Of a stretch of 64,000 nt of DNA, positions 1 to 11,239 are shown piece by piece. Location of the stretch: the NCBI GenBank assembly GCA_950295325.1, contig OX485804.1:28582001-28646000 (forward strand), in the 5' to 3' direction. Numbering within the stretch: the stretch's first letter is position 1; the number at the start of each line of letters is the position of its first letter. The notes below the pieces were generated by a model. The model was not told the origin of the DNA. It ran no database searches and saw nothing but the letters and a program-made list of their open reading frames with translations. This stretch comes from Polytrichum commune (Eukaryota; Streptophyta; Polytrichopsida; Polytrichales; Polytrichaceae). Both the position numbers and the translations under genes were made by a program.

Positions 1-613
1 TAGGTATTTTGAAGTTGGTCTCTAGTGCTTTCATAGATGGGGTGTGGGCAGTCGCTCTGGCACCAGCAATGATGACAATAAGTGGTTCGATTTTCCATCC
101 TTTGGAAGCAATGTTGGCAATTAGTGGGCTGTATTTGTTATTTTTTGCTTCAATTGCTTCTGGGGAGAATCTGTCATTGCAATATGTGAATTCAATGAAT
201 TGTATGGTAAGGTTAGGGTCAACATCGTTGGGGGGGGCATTTTGATATGGTAGTCCTTTAACACATAGGATATCAGGTCTAAATCTTGCGTTGCAGTGAC
301 ATCTTTGTGTACTACATGTGCAGGGGAGTAGCCAATTGGGGACTGTGTTTTCTTGGGGATTGTTATTGAAGGTGCCAACATTCATGAGAGTAAAGCATCG
401 GGATTTTTCTGATGAGATTAGGAGCTTCCTAATTTCTCCGACTGCTTTGTTATGTCTTTTAACTCTAAGTGAGTGTATATGTTGGTGTTTACATGTAAGT
501 AATACATGTATCCATGTATCTGGTTCATTTGAGTTGCATATGGGGCACGTGATAGTGGGAAATCTTTGGTGGCCAAAGAACATTTGTTTTCTCGCATTAC
601 CCATGTAGGTTCA
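1..613 (-). pseudogene. LINE C-terminus: zinc knuckle plus restriction-like endonuclease (RLE) block, partial
   Basis: An open minus-strand frame runs from the TGA at 613-611 to the window edge without another stop. It shows a CCHC knuckle spaced Cx2Cx9Hx4C (CPIC, then H, then C; about 552-495), then the tripeptide RHN, a PD dipeptide within RPDIL (about 280-266), an acidic-hydrophobic-T strand IEFTY (about 188-174), and a K-x2-KY pair (about 150-131). After that come GW and a glycine turn near GARA. This series (knuckle, RHN, PD, E/D, K) is the signature of the PD-(D/E)xK-like endonuclease that follows RT in R2, CRE and Dualen elements. The upstream TGA replaces what is probably a Trp codon in FRTxTYMG, so the copy is inactive. 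Assignment as RLE rather than a bare zinc knuckle is moderately sure. Confidence 0.62.
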
Positions 614-1970
614 TGTGCGGAATTTGATGAGGCATGATTTTTGTTTGTCGGTGATAGCGGGATTTGTCCAGAATTCGTTCGACAGCTCGTTGTCTATATC
701 TATGTTTTCTGTCCATTTACGGGTGTTGGGGGTTTGTGTAGCCATGATTGCTAGGTTCGTTTCCCTATCATATTTTTTAATTTGTTTTTCTAGAAATCTA
801 ACTGGGCCTTTGTCCGGAACGTCTTCCATCGAGGCCCATACGTCTTTTTGGTAGTAGTAAGGGGTGGCGTGGGCATGTTCGTATGGGTGGGCGGCAGTTC
901 TGTGCTCTAATTCTAGTCCTTTTTTTGCTAGTTTGTCTGCTTTTTCATTGCCGTCAATGTTGACGTGTGCTATAACTTTGTATAGTGTAATTGGTTGTGT
1001 CCTTTTTTGAAGAATTTTTACCATGGAGGCTAGTGTGGTTTGGTCTGGGTGACTATTATGAAGTGTGGGGTGTTTAATTTGGGTGTTAAGTAGGTATAAT
1101 ACATTTAGACTATCTGTGAATATGAATGCGGGTTCGTGGGAAACTGTGTGTTGATAATGCTTAGTGCTTCGTGTATGGCAATCATTTCTGCTCGTAATAT
1201 GTTTTGATGTCCATGTAATCTATTGGCGATGTTTAGCCCTTTGGGGTTGTAGATACCGTATCCAGCTCTTTCTCTACTCCATTCCCCGGGGGCTATTTCT
1301 TTGGGTTTCATAAAGGAGCCATCAGTGTAGTAGCTGAATTGGGGGTGGAATTTTAGTGGTAGGTTTGTTTGGTAGTTTGGGAGTTGTGGGGTGGGAATGT
1401 TATTGTTTGGGGGTATATTTGGGTAGTTTGATTTAGACCATTTTTTACTAGAGTTCACTGTGATGTTTGAAGGGGTGGGTGGTGCAATTTGGGTGTGACT
1501 TTGTAATATTTGGAGATTGTCTGCTATGTCCTTTAGTAATTTCATTTGTTCATAGGTGCCTATGTTATTGTTTTGGTGGTGGATACAAAATATTTGTAGG
1601 GTAGACGGTTCTTTTCTTGTAATATTGAGTTCGGGAGGTATTGTGGGTTCTTCATATGTAATCGTATCGGCTGCAAAGTGGGCAATGATGTGTGTGTCCA
1701 GGAATGGACCTACGTGCGGGTTTGGGTTTTTGTACCAGTCAGTATCCGGAGATATAAGTATAGTGATTGTATATGGATCATTTTGGGCCGCCATGCGAGC
1801 CCAGTGAATGGCTTGTTGTAGGTTTGTTTCGTTGTGGGGGTGAGCGTATCCTATTCCTTGCCATTTGTGGTCAAATGCTTTCCCTAAGGATCCAAATATT
1901 ATGTCACGCGAGAATGGCGAGTAGAATTGGGTGAGTTGCGTGGGACATGTCACTGGGGATGAGAAGTATG
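614..1970 (-). pseudogene. LINE RNase H domain (frameshifted)
   Basis: The RNase H fold is readable across two frames. The first frame carries YYTDGSF (first catalytic Asp, codon near 1323-1321) and LRAEMIAIHEAL (catalytic Glu, near 1187). The second carries IFTDSLNVLYLL (second Asp) and HVNIDGNEKADKLAKKG (the terminal His/Asp motif plus the typical GNEKAD turn). The switch between frames lies near 1105, after the segment ending in YSQ. The first frame continues across the hAT insertion site into the segment at 18645-18842. The domain follows the RT, as in plant L1, I-clade and Dualen LINEs. The frameshift and the stop at 613 indicate a dead copy. Confidence 0.85.
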
Positions 1971-1978
1971 ACTGGTTG
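1971..1978. repeat. 8-bp target-site duplication, left (ACTGGTTG)
   Basis: ACTGGTTG lies immediately left of the hAT terminal repeat and is repeated exactly at 18638-18645. Eight base pairs is the standard hAT duplication length. Keeping one copy and deleting the element restores the LINE reading frame. Confidence 0.95.
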
Positions 1979-1991
1979 CAGGGTTGTCTAT
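1979..1991. repeat. hAT terminal inverted repeat, left
   Basis: CAGGGTTGTCTAT is perfectly inverted at 18625-18637. It starts with CAGGG, a common hAT terminus. Next inside are copies of GTCGTGACGG and its complement CCGTCACGAC, which also occur in the right subterminal region. Confidence 0.95.
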
Positions 1992-2075
1992 TGTGTCGTG
2001 ACGGAGGGTAATCCCGACATAATGTCGTGCCGTCACGACATTATGCCGGATGCTGTCTTTATCCTGACGGACTTG
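1992..2075. promoter_or_regulatory. Left subterminal palindromic motifs of the hAT element
   Basis: GTCGTGACGG near 1995-2004 and CCGTCACGAC near 2030-2039 form an inverted pair with TGTCGTGCCG between. The same words recur at the right end (about 18556-18592). Clustered short motifs next to the ends are where BED-finger hAT transposases are known to bind. Binding here is inference. Confidence 0.5.
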
Positions 2076-2192
2076 AATTTTACCGATTTTTTTGTGTAAT
2101 TACATTAACCCATTTCTGACACGTAGGATTTACAATGTCCACGTGTGATGACATGTCAGCAAAGTAAAGGTAAAGTGGGGAAAAATTTACTA

Positions 2193-2650
2193 GAGCCCGT
2201 CCGCCCCCCCGTCCGCCTCCGTTCCCAACCCCCGTTCCCCCCCGTCCGCTCCCGTTCCCAACCCCGTCCGCTCCCGTTCCCAACCCCGTCCGCTCCCCCC
2301 TCTCCCGTCCGCCCCCCCCCCCGTCCGTCCGCTCCCCCGTCCGCTCCCCCGTCCGCCCCACCCCCGTCCGCTCCCCCGTCCGCCCCCCCCGTCCGCTCCC
2401 CCCCATCCGTCCGCTCCCCCTTCCGCTCCCCCGTCCGCTCCCTTGTCCGCTCCCCCCCCCTCCGTCCGCTTCCCCGTCCGCTCCCTTGTCCGCTTCCCCG
2501 TCCGCTCCCCCGTCCGCTCCCTTGTCCGCTCCCCCCCCCCCGTCCGTCCGCTCCCTCGTCCGCTCCCCCCCCTCCGTCCGCCCCCCCGTCCGGTCCCCCC
2601 CCCCCCTCTGTCCGGTCCCCCCCCCCCTTCTGTCCGGTCCCCCGTCCGAT
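2193..2650. repeat. CCGTCCGC minisatellite 1, upstream of the transposase
   Basis: About 460 bp of degenerate tandem units of roughly 9-14 bp with core CCGTCCGCTCCC, interspersed with C runs and some GTTCCC. Long open frames across it on both strands are composition artefacts. It ends just before a TATA box and about 245 bp before the transposase start codon. Confidence 0.9.
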
Positions 2651-2658
2651 TCGAATAC

Positions 2659-2665
2659 TATAAAT
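2659..2665 (+). promoter_or_regulatory. TATA box for the transposase gene
   Basis: TATAAAT in the context TACTATAAATTGAGG lies directly downstream of the minisatellite and about 230 bp upstream of the ATG at 2896. The leader may hold an intron, because TTTGTATTTGCAG at about 2869-2881 looks like a splice acceptor just before the start codon. Confidence 0.55.
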
Positions 2666-2895
2666 TGAGGGTTCAAGGTGCCATTTTTGCCTCCACTGAC
2701 ATAGTGTGTCTCAAGTCTTTTGATTCTCCTTTGAGGAGTGAGGATTGAATGCGTGAGACCCGAATGCAGAGGATACTTTGTCCAATCTAGTGACTGTGAA
2801 TTAGGGTTGCCCTTGTGGCACTCTTGAACAGGACCTAGTATGCGATCAAAGTTACTTGCTCTAACTTGTTTGTATTTGCAGGTTTTGTTGAAGTC

Positions 2896-5800
2896 ATGCC
2901 ACGCCGAAATGATGCATGGGATCATTGGTACGAGGATAAGGGGATGGTTCCCGGTAAATCACAAAGGCAGGTTAAATGTAGGTTTTGCCCGTTCGTCATA
3001 TCTTACCGAGGAAATAGAATGTTGGCCCACCTTGGTTATAGACCTCCTGTAGGGGGTGCTTGTGATGTTTCCACATGTAGGATGGTACCCCCGCATATTA
3101 GGGTCTTGTTTGAACATTGCGGAGGCATTGTGCCCTTACATGTAGGCATTGTAAATGAGGACTCTCCGGTGCCAGATATTGTACCTCTGAAGCCTATTAT
3201 AGCGGACTCCGTAATTAGTGAAACAGAGCCTTTGCTTATGTCCCAATCCACTCAACATTCTGATGTTGTGATATATGGCACACCTCCTCGTGAATTACGT
3301 CAACTCAACATAACGGAGGGGTTCAATGTGTCAACAAAACAACTCCTTGATAGAGCATGGGCAACGGCTTTTTATGAAGCTAACATTCCTTTCAACATTG
3401 TGAGACATCCTGCATTTGTTCATGCTGTGCGTGAAACTGCCCGTCATCGAATGCCAGCCTACACACCACCATCGTACAATGCCATCCGTACGAAGTTGTT
3501 AACTGATAAAAAGGTTGACCTAGATAGGCAAGTGAAGGAGAAGATGGGAAATTCCGTTGAAAAATACGGTGTTACAATATGTTGTGATGGACAGGACAAC
3601 GTGCAAAACCGACCTCTCCTAAACGTTCTCCAATGCGGCACAAAGGGAGATGTTTTCTTGGGTAACATTGATACCACGGGAAATCACAAGGATCATGTAT
3701 ACGTTGCTGCTCAAATTCAACCATTTGTGGAAAAGGTTGGTCGACATAATGTGGTCCAGATTTGCACCGACAATGCCCCAGTTATGGCCTCCGCTGCTCG
3801 CAACTTGATTCAAGCAAATCCCGATCTATATTTTCAAGGATGTGCTGCGCATTGCCTAGATCTCCTCTTAGAAGATTGGGGGAAGGAGGAATGGGTGAAA
3901 AAGTTGGTAAAAAAGGCGCGCCATATTTGTGTTTTTATCAAAAACCATCATGCTTCTCAAGCTATATTCCGGAGGTTGTCACCAAATCTCTCACTCCGCC
4001 TACCTGTAGAGACCCGTTTTGCAACGAACTTCATCATGATAGATCGTCTTCTTCAAGTACGCAATGCTTTGGAAAGAATGGTGGTTGATGAGGATTGGCC
4101 TACTCTAATGCGTGATATGAGGAGGAGATCTCGCACCTCTTACATGAAGGGCTCTGCTGTGTGAAGCTTTATACGTTCTGATGGATTCTGGAACACGTGC
4201 GAAAATTTCTTGTATATGGTGATCCTGGTTGTTAAAGCTCTTCGTGTATTTGATGGCAAGGCGCCTGCAATGGGAATGGCTTGGAGGGTCATGCATGATT
4301 TACAAACCCATATTCGTGGATTAAGTAAACCTCCATTTCGCTTAAGCCCTGAGCTTGCTGCAAATGCTATGCTAACGTTTCAAAATAGATGGAGGTTGAT
4401 GTTGAATGATCTACATTGGGCTGGAGCGATGTTAAATCCGCTTCTACGTGGTTGGGCCCCACTCCATGAGGATGAGAATTCGAGGACAATCCTAAATCGA
4501 GTTCTTCGTAGGCTTGCTCAAGATGAGGACACTTATGTCCAAATCCTCCACCAGTACCAAAATTTCTTTGAAAATCGAGGGCCTTTTGCTGATTCTACTG
4601 ACCCGAGCGTGCATGCCGCACCTCTCCATGAATGGTGGGATGCAATGGGAGGTGGAGCTAAAGCCCTCCAAACAATAGCAAGACGTATCCTTGCACAAGT
4701 ATGTTCCGCATCCGCATGTGAACGCAATTGGAGCATGTACTCATATGTTCACAACAAGAGTCGCAATCGCTTGAAGCATAGTCGTGCCGAGGACCTCGTC
4801 TACATATATACCAATAGTAGGCTCATTCGACATCGGAGGGGCCCAAGACCTGCGCAATGGTACGAATTGAATGAGGTCCATTCTGACGATGACCTTGACG
4901 AAGAAGATGACAACGAAGATGACGTGGATCCAAATGATAGTGCCGGAAATGATGCTGACAACAATGTTGATGACATCGACTTTGATTTGGATGACCTCGA
5001 TTCCGAGAATCATGATTCAGAAGATGAGGATGGCAATGGTAGTGATGGAAACCTTGGGGTGTTTGATTTTGATGAACCGGATGTCCCCCAACATAACGAC
5101 GGAATGCATGACGATCATGAGGGGTCTATTGGAGAACCGCCTTTTGAAACTCTCCACATTGGACAAGGGTTTCGCCCTGCCCATAATGTTGCTATGGGGG
5201 CAAGTGAGAATGTAGGAATTGAAGTAGATTCCTTGCAACCTCGGAGCGATTCTCTTTCTTTTGGTGAAGGTGACAATGTACTACCCGCAAATGAGCCAAC
5301 GCACGTTCAACAGGATCCATTTCCAGCCCGAGTACATTCTGAATCCATGGACGCCTCCCTCATATCCAACCATCGTATAGAAGATCAAACGCCCAATGTT
5401 CCTGAAATACCTACAACTCGATTCCGTGCTCTTCAAAGAACTGCATCAACCTCTACGGTGCAAGTGCATGCACAAGGTCAACGTCGTCCTCTCACTCGAA
5501 GTATTGCCAATACTTCTAGATTGGGTGTTTCACGTGCAACTGCGGTGGGTGCTACTTTGGTTGCTATACACAATGTTTCAAGAAATGTTACTACAGAGGC
5601 GCCACGTCGTCATTCTGTTCGTCGACATGTTGTTGAGAACATACCAATTGCAATTCCATCCGCATTAGTTTCACTTCCACACAGTCAATCCAATGGAACA
5701 TGTGGCCTTGGAGTTGGAGGCGGAAGTACAACGGGGGATGTTTTTATAGATGGAAGTAGAGATGAAGTGCACTCAAGTCGTGGTACGGGTGGAGGGCGTC

Positions 5801-6093
5801 AGAGAACTACGAGAGGTGTCAAACATACTAGGAAGAGGTATCAGGGAAGATCGCTTCCGTTTACTGCTGAAGACTACAATGAAGATGAGGGTAGACCACA
5901 TCTAGATGAAAATGGCATACATGATGCAGAGGGCTCCCGGCCGACCAAGAAGATAATTTTCTCACAATGTGACCGAGAGTTGCATCTTCGGAGCGCGACT
6001 CCCCAAACGGATGATGATTGCAGCACAGACGAGTCTGAAGAGGACCCAAAATGTGTTGAAGCAAATGATCCCACAGTACGGATTCGAACGTAA
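2896..6093 (+). pseudogene. hAT transposase (BED finger, DUF659, C-terminal dimerisation, acidic tail), one internal TGA
   Basis: The ATG at 2896 begins MPRRNDAWDHW. A BED-type finger follows (CRFC, then a His near NRMLAH). The DUF659/RNase H-like core has CDGQDNVQNRPLLNV, IDTTGNHKDHVY, QICTDNAPVM and CAAHCLDLLLEDWGK, then RLPVETRFATNFI. A TGA at 4162-4164 breaks the frame, but the same frame resumes with FWNTCENFL and runs to TAA at 6091-6093. The hAT dimerisation region follows (LHEWWDAMGGGAKALQTIAR, SASACERNWS, RNRLKHSRAEDLVYIY; about 4625-4830). Beyond it lies an unusual tail of about 420 residues, first very Asp/Glu-rich (about 4879-5090), then Ser/Thr/Arg-rich. Such transposases excise and reinsert DNA at TIRs with 8-bp duplications. 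The TGA could be a nonsense mutation of CGA or lie in an unrecognised intron. Confidence 0.9.
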
Positions 6094-6792
6094 TGGTTTT
6101 GCACAAATGTGGTATTTCGGTGCTCCCACGTACTCCCATAATTTATTACTTACGTCAAAATTGATACAAGTTACAACCTTAGGGCCTTCGGTAAGATATT
6201 TAGACCACAAAGCGAACGTTACCTTCGAAGTTGTAACATTTTATTATAGTAATAAAATTATTTATTGCATGTTTTTGAAAATTTTGAAAATACAATATGG
6301 TTGTCAACTTAGCATTGCAATTAATCTCCAATAACATGTTATGCCTTTATTAATTACTATTTTGTATAATTCTTACTGTGAATGGAGTTTTATGTTTATT
6401 TATTGAGCTTCTTAAAGAATATGCTTTTATAAATATTGCAATCCCCTATTGCTCGATTGTACATGCTTCGTTGGTGACATCCTCTTTTTGAGGACATTTC
6501 TATCCGTTTTATATAATTATATCTTTATGTGGTATTCAATATTGATTATGTAGTCAATAGTACTTTTGGTTAGACTATCATATGAATTACTAATATTCAA
6601 GTAAGTTTTTAAAAGTTTCAAATAACATTAAAACATGTGGCATCCATATGTTATCTTTTACACGATCTTAGAAATGACAACTTGTCGGTAAATCCTCTTT
6701 ATATTACATATACTTTGAACATGAAATATGTTCATTGTGTCCAAAGTCTTCATCCGTTCCTATACAACTTCCTAAACATGGTACAAAAATGC
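6094..6792. other. AT-rich intergenic spacer inside the hAT element
   Basis: It lies between the transposase stop and the end of the converging RING-like gene. I see only short chance frames and AT-rich sequence, presumably the 3' regions of both transcripts. Confidence 0.5.
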
Positions 6793-8648
6793 CTAATCCG
6801 AATCGAGGTCTATTCTAGCTGAAGTAGATCCTCGTCGTGCTCGTGATGATTCCCCCGCTTTCATGCTTCGCGTTGTTCCATGGGTGAGGTATGGACGACT
6901 ACCAGGAGACAATGAAACGGCATTACGTGGTCTAGGCCCACCATTTAGCCATCTCAATACCACATCATCCGCAACTCTATGCAAGAGTGCATCAATTGCA
7001 GCCAACTGCAGCCTGTTCTTGTGGTACCCCACCTCTAACTGCAATTCATATCTCGGATCCCGTTCCGTAGGCATGTCATCTGCATCTTCTTCCAAATCAT
7101 GCTCCGATACTGATTCGAGACCTGCTACATTGTACCAAGGAGGATGAATGCCTCTCTTTAATTGTCTGCTGGTTGAATCCCAATGTCATTCAAGAGTTTG
7201 GTACAAAAATCTTTTCAAGCAATGATCGGAGGGCTTGTTGGGATACAACTCGTCTGTAACATACAAAATTTGACGTGCATTCCGTGTCCAGTCGCCATCT
7301 CTGTTCTCGTGCCATAGCTCAACCTTGGCACAATTGTATAACCAACTCCACTCAACATTCTCCCCATCAAACTCTTGAAGATCGAAGGGAAAGTCCCATG
7401 GTTTTAATACCCAGTCGTTAAGCATGTAATCCCGAAGGCCAAATTGGAGGTACAAACGAGGGTGGAAGGGTGATCTGCAATGAGGACATTGGCGTTTCTT
7501 GATCATATTCCCTATTAGACATTGTGGATGGAATTGGGCCCCATATGATCCAACTTGATAGCATCCCTCTGGGCCAAATGGACATTGGCAAATCGCACAT
7601 GCGGTTCCGTCGAAGACCATTGTATGTGGATTTGGCCATAACAACTCACCCCTCATGCGGAATGGATATTCATGCACTTGGGTTACATCCCAATAGTGAT
7701 ATGGGTCGGTCACTTGACGCCAATCGATGCTCCCGCTTGGCAATGTCCACTCATTATCCCTATCTCACCTACTAGGGTACATCTGCTCATCTTCTGGCCA
7801 TGACGTGAGCATCATATTCCGCATTCTCTGATTGCGGTTCCATTCTTTCTGGATGCTCTCAAACTCAGCTTCAAATTGATGAGCCTTGGCCATAGCAAGC
7901 AATGTGTTTGTCCTCATATTTTTGCGCTCCACAATCGCATCCAACAGAAATTTCTTCAACCTCGCCAATCTTGGCTTCGTGATCAACAACCACTTCATTG
8001 ACCACTTGAAGTTGTTGTTGCATGTCCACCACCTCCTTTTGCAAAACCTTCATCTTTCCTCGCATTACTTCATTCCTCATACATACCTCCAGAGCTTGTG
8101 ACTTTGCAATCTTAGCCTCCTGTAAAGCTGCGTCCCTCTCTGCTTCCAAAGACTGAAGGTTAATTGGTGTACTACTTGAACTGCTAGCCTCCCCCATCGT
8201 AAGTGTTGCAATTCGATTTTCCAACTCGAAAATCATCGTTTTATACTCACGAATTTCCAACGCATGTTGCTTACGCAATTCCTCCATTCTGCTGTCCGTC
8301 GGGTCCGCTCCATGTTCACCAAGGTTTACCTCGTCTAGGACCTCGTTAACCACGTCGTTGATCAGGTTGTTAACCTCGACATTTGCCTCCATGCCCTCAT
8401 CCATATGCTCAAACGCCTCCTCGATGGCCATCTCCACGTCATTGGCTGGTCGTTTACGATTATGTGGTTTTTTTGGTTCCCGACCCTCTGGAATTGGGGC
8501 CCCAGGCTCGTCCACTAGTCGAGGATTCCTCCTGAACCACTCCGGAACGGGAGTGTATGGAATATCTGGAATTGTGCATTTAGTGAATGCAATTCCAATA
8601 CCCCCAAATTTTTGACCATGCAGGGTAGCCAAACTTGACCAATCCACC

Positions 8649-8651
8649 CTA
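8649..8651. repeat. CTA target duplication flanking the CACTA element (pair at 10373-10375)
   Basis: CTA precedes the terminus at 8652 and is repeated directly after 10372. Three base pairs is the CACTA standard, and removing the element plus one copy rejoins the RING-like gene in frame. Confidence 0.85.
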
Positions 8652-9059
8652 CACTAGTAGAAAATTTTGCGTCCGGATCAACAAAAAAATGTTGGTCGCG
8701 GTTGTTACTTAGGACGCGTTGACCTGGACACTCTGTAACACGGTTTTGTTGATCTGTTCTGTTGATCTGGTCATCAAAAGTTTACCAACAAAATTAAAAT
8801 TAAAATTAAAATTAAAAATCAATTTTTTTACTTTCCGGATTTTCCGGAAATTTTTATTTTTTACGGCCTGGATGTTCGGGCAAAAAAAATTAATTTCAGA
8901 CTACTACCACAGCACAAACTACGTCCCCATCAACTCCAACATACTCACCTAGGCTTGCTAGGCTAGGCTAGAGGTCATAGTTGCGGGCCAAGGGATTGGA
9001 ACCCCCAACCTTGGGCTTCCCACTTGGTGGTTTTAACCACCAAGTCAACACACTTTCTT

Positions 9060-9545
9060 GATATAAAGGGAGTGCTTTAAACCCTTTTATAGTGCACCCT
9101 CCATAAATGTTACACCTATAAGTGTTAACCCTCTCTAAATGTTAACTTTCTTCTACTCCCCACATATTGCACACTATAAATGTTAAACGTGTTAATTGTT
9201 AACAAAATGGTACTCCCTTCTTTGTAAATTTAACTTTATAAATGTTAACAAATGAAATACAACCATGAGGTGGATGATAAAGACTACACATTCAATTACC
9301 AAAGAACCATTGATTCATACTTCACCCATGATTTGTAAACTTGATATTGAAATAAAGTTTTAATTGGGTTTGCAATTTTATGAATGGTATTCTCTCATAA
9401 GCACTCTTCACAATTGCTTATATTTATAAATGTTAAGATTTGTATATTGCTCAAAAAAATAATTTTATGATTGTTAGATGTTAACACCTTTATAAATGTT
9501 AACTTTGATCCACTCCCGGAGGTTAACATTTATAGAGGGCAGACT
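9060..9545. repeat. Dispersed repeat with ATAAATGTTAAC motifs, nested in the CACTA element
   Basis: The segment is bounded by related inverted words (near CCCTCCATAAATGTTA and AACATTTATAGAGGGC) and contains many ATAAATGTTAAC copies. About 280 bp of it matches, in opposite orientation, 14955-15233 inside the same hAT. Possible MITE; no clear target duplication seen. Confidence 0.5.
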
Positions 9546-9569
9546 GTATGTGAGGAACACTTCAAACCT

Positions 9570-10085
9570 ATTTACAATATATTTTGATATATACTATTTA
9601 AATAAATTCTTAGTATATACGTATATCCTAAAATAGATTATTTATGTATATTATGAAATATACTATTTATGTGTTTTTTGACACATACTATTTACATATA
9701 TTTTGACATGTTCTATATACATATATTCTGAAATGTAGTATTTACTTATATTCTAAAATATAATATTAACATATCTTCAAAAATATACTAAAAATAATAT
9801 ATTGCAAGTTATACTATAAATAATGTATTTCAGAATACACTATTCACAGTATAATATATCATATCATATTTTTAATATATTGCAGATTGTACTATTTATA
9901 GTATATTTTAAACTATACTATTTTAAGTATATTACAGATTATACTATTTATACTATGTTATGTAATATACTATTTATACTTTATTATGTAATATACTATT
10001 TATAATATAATCTGCATACACTATTTATAGTATACCCTGCACTATATTATTTATAGTATAATCTGCAATATATTATTTACAGTAT
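9570..10085. repeat. AT-rich tandem repeat (TATACTATTTATAGTATA-type)
   Basis: A run of imperfect units of about 30-40 bp built on TACTATTTATAGTATA and similar words. It lies inside the CACTA element and encodes nothing convincing. Confidence 0.7.
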
Positions 10086-11232
10086 TTAGTAGTATTCAAG
10101 ATTCCAAAAGATTCCAAAAGATTCGAATGGTTTAAAAAGATTTCAAAATACTCGAATTTTTTTCCAAAAGGATAATGGAATATTCTAAAGATTCTAATTT
10201 TGCGTGAGTTTTGTTGATTTGGCCATTGTACTACTCGAATCAACAAAAAGTAGGCACCAAACTGTTGGTTTTGGCAAGAAGTTACAAATTCAGTGAAATA
10301 GGTCATTGCAGTGCCCAAATCAATACAAATCTGTTGATTTTCTGTTGATTTGGTCATGATTTTCTAGTAGTGCTAACTCGCAACACGTGCTCCGCATACA
10401 TCATACACGCCACCGACTTTGGAATTGCACTCTTGGGCCATCTATCCAAATTGGAGATACTTCTAAGTATCGTTAGGAATCTCCATTTTGCCTCCACGTC
10501 ATCAAGCTGCATATAACTCGCACTGATGGCCTTGCAGTGTCGCTCGTGACAAGGTCTTGGCCACAACCGATCAAAGTGAGGGAAGCCCACGTACTGCATT
10601 GCAGTCTTCACTGACCACGGTTGTGGTACATTCTCCCAACCTGCCCTGGCTTTTTGGGTGTTGCCATCATAAACATCCCACTCCAACCCAGCGGCCTTGC
10701 GTACATGTGATCTGTGACAACCTGATCCCCCACTTGCCATGTCTCCAGATCCTCCACTTGCCATGTCTGGAAATCCTTCACTTGCCGGATCCACCCAAAT
10801 TGTAGTTTCTAATTCTAATCTAGAACTCTAATTTTTAAATTACTAATTGCACTTCATAATAGTGCTACAAAACATCCAAGCATACACTTCAAAATAGTGT
10901 TGCTGTGGAATTAGTTCAAAAATGTCGTTAAAAATTAAAGTACAAAAATTCAGCACACCCTTCGAGCACCCCGCTACCAGCGCTCACGCAGAGGCCAGTT
11001 GACTGGGCGCGTCACAAGGAATATGCCAAAAAGGCAATATGCCACGTCACAAGGGAACGGGTCCACGTGGATCACACCCACAAACAGGTCAGTAAAAAAA
11101 GTATAAAAGGATCCCAAAAAATGGATCCTTAACTCCTCCGAGCACCACGCTAAACCCCGCACTCTGTAGTAGAGGAGGGTCGTCCGGGCGCCCACAAGGA
11201 GTGGAGTGGGGTATGTAAGTGGTCCCCTCCAC

Positions 11233-11239
11233 TTATATT
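11233..11239 (-). promoter_or_regulatory. Candidate TATA box for the RING-like cargo gene
   Basis: On the minus strand the sequence reads GAATATAAGTGG. It lies immediately downstream of minisatellite 2 with respect to the gene starting at 10794, about 440 bp before its ATG. The position mirrors the transposase and kinase promoters. Confidence 0.45.

Larger units (their letters stand above)
8652..10372. mobile_element. Non-autonomous CACTA transposon (1,721 bp)
   Basis: The ends are CACTAGTAGAAAAT and, inverted, CACTACTAGAAAAT (one mismatch in 14), with a CTA duplication. Subterminal repeats built on TGTTGATTTGGTCAT and related words (GATCAACA, AATCAACA) occur near both ends. No transposase frame is present. 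Internal sequence is AT-rich and contains a second repeat (about 9060-9545) that recurs inverted at about 14955-15233. Confidence 0.88.
6793..10794 (-). pseudogene. Cargo gene: coiled-coil and RING-like zinc-finger protein, split by a CACTA element
   Basis: Read on the minus strand from ATG at 10794, with a Gly/Ser-rich start and an unrecognised segment containing WDVYDGNTQKARAGWENVPQPW. The frame is cut at 10373 by a CACTA insertion and resumes in frame at 8651. A long alpha-helical, Glu/Lys/Gln-rich part follows (about 8330-7800), likely a coiled coil. After a frame change near 7960 and a TGA at 7767-7765 comes a RING-like block: CAICQCPFGPEGC, FHPQC, then CPHC with FHPRLY (about 7600-7440). 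After a second TGA (7188-7186) the same frame runs to TAG/TGA near 6793. Cys/His spacing suggests zinc binding and possibly E3 ubiquitin-ligase activity, but function is unknown. Undamaged it would be about 760 codons. Confidence 0.7.

Noticed and set aside
2080-2925. Long open frames on both strands across the Pro/Arg- and Gly/Arg-rich stretch
   Set aside because: They are translations of the CCGTCCGC minisatellite. Frames are open on both strands because of composition.
9032-9053. Perfect short palindrome with CTTGGTGG and CCACCAAG arms, next to tRNA-like words
   Set aside because: Looked for a tRNA or SINE promoter but could not assemble A and B boxes or a cloverleaf.
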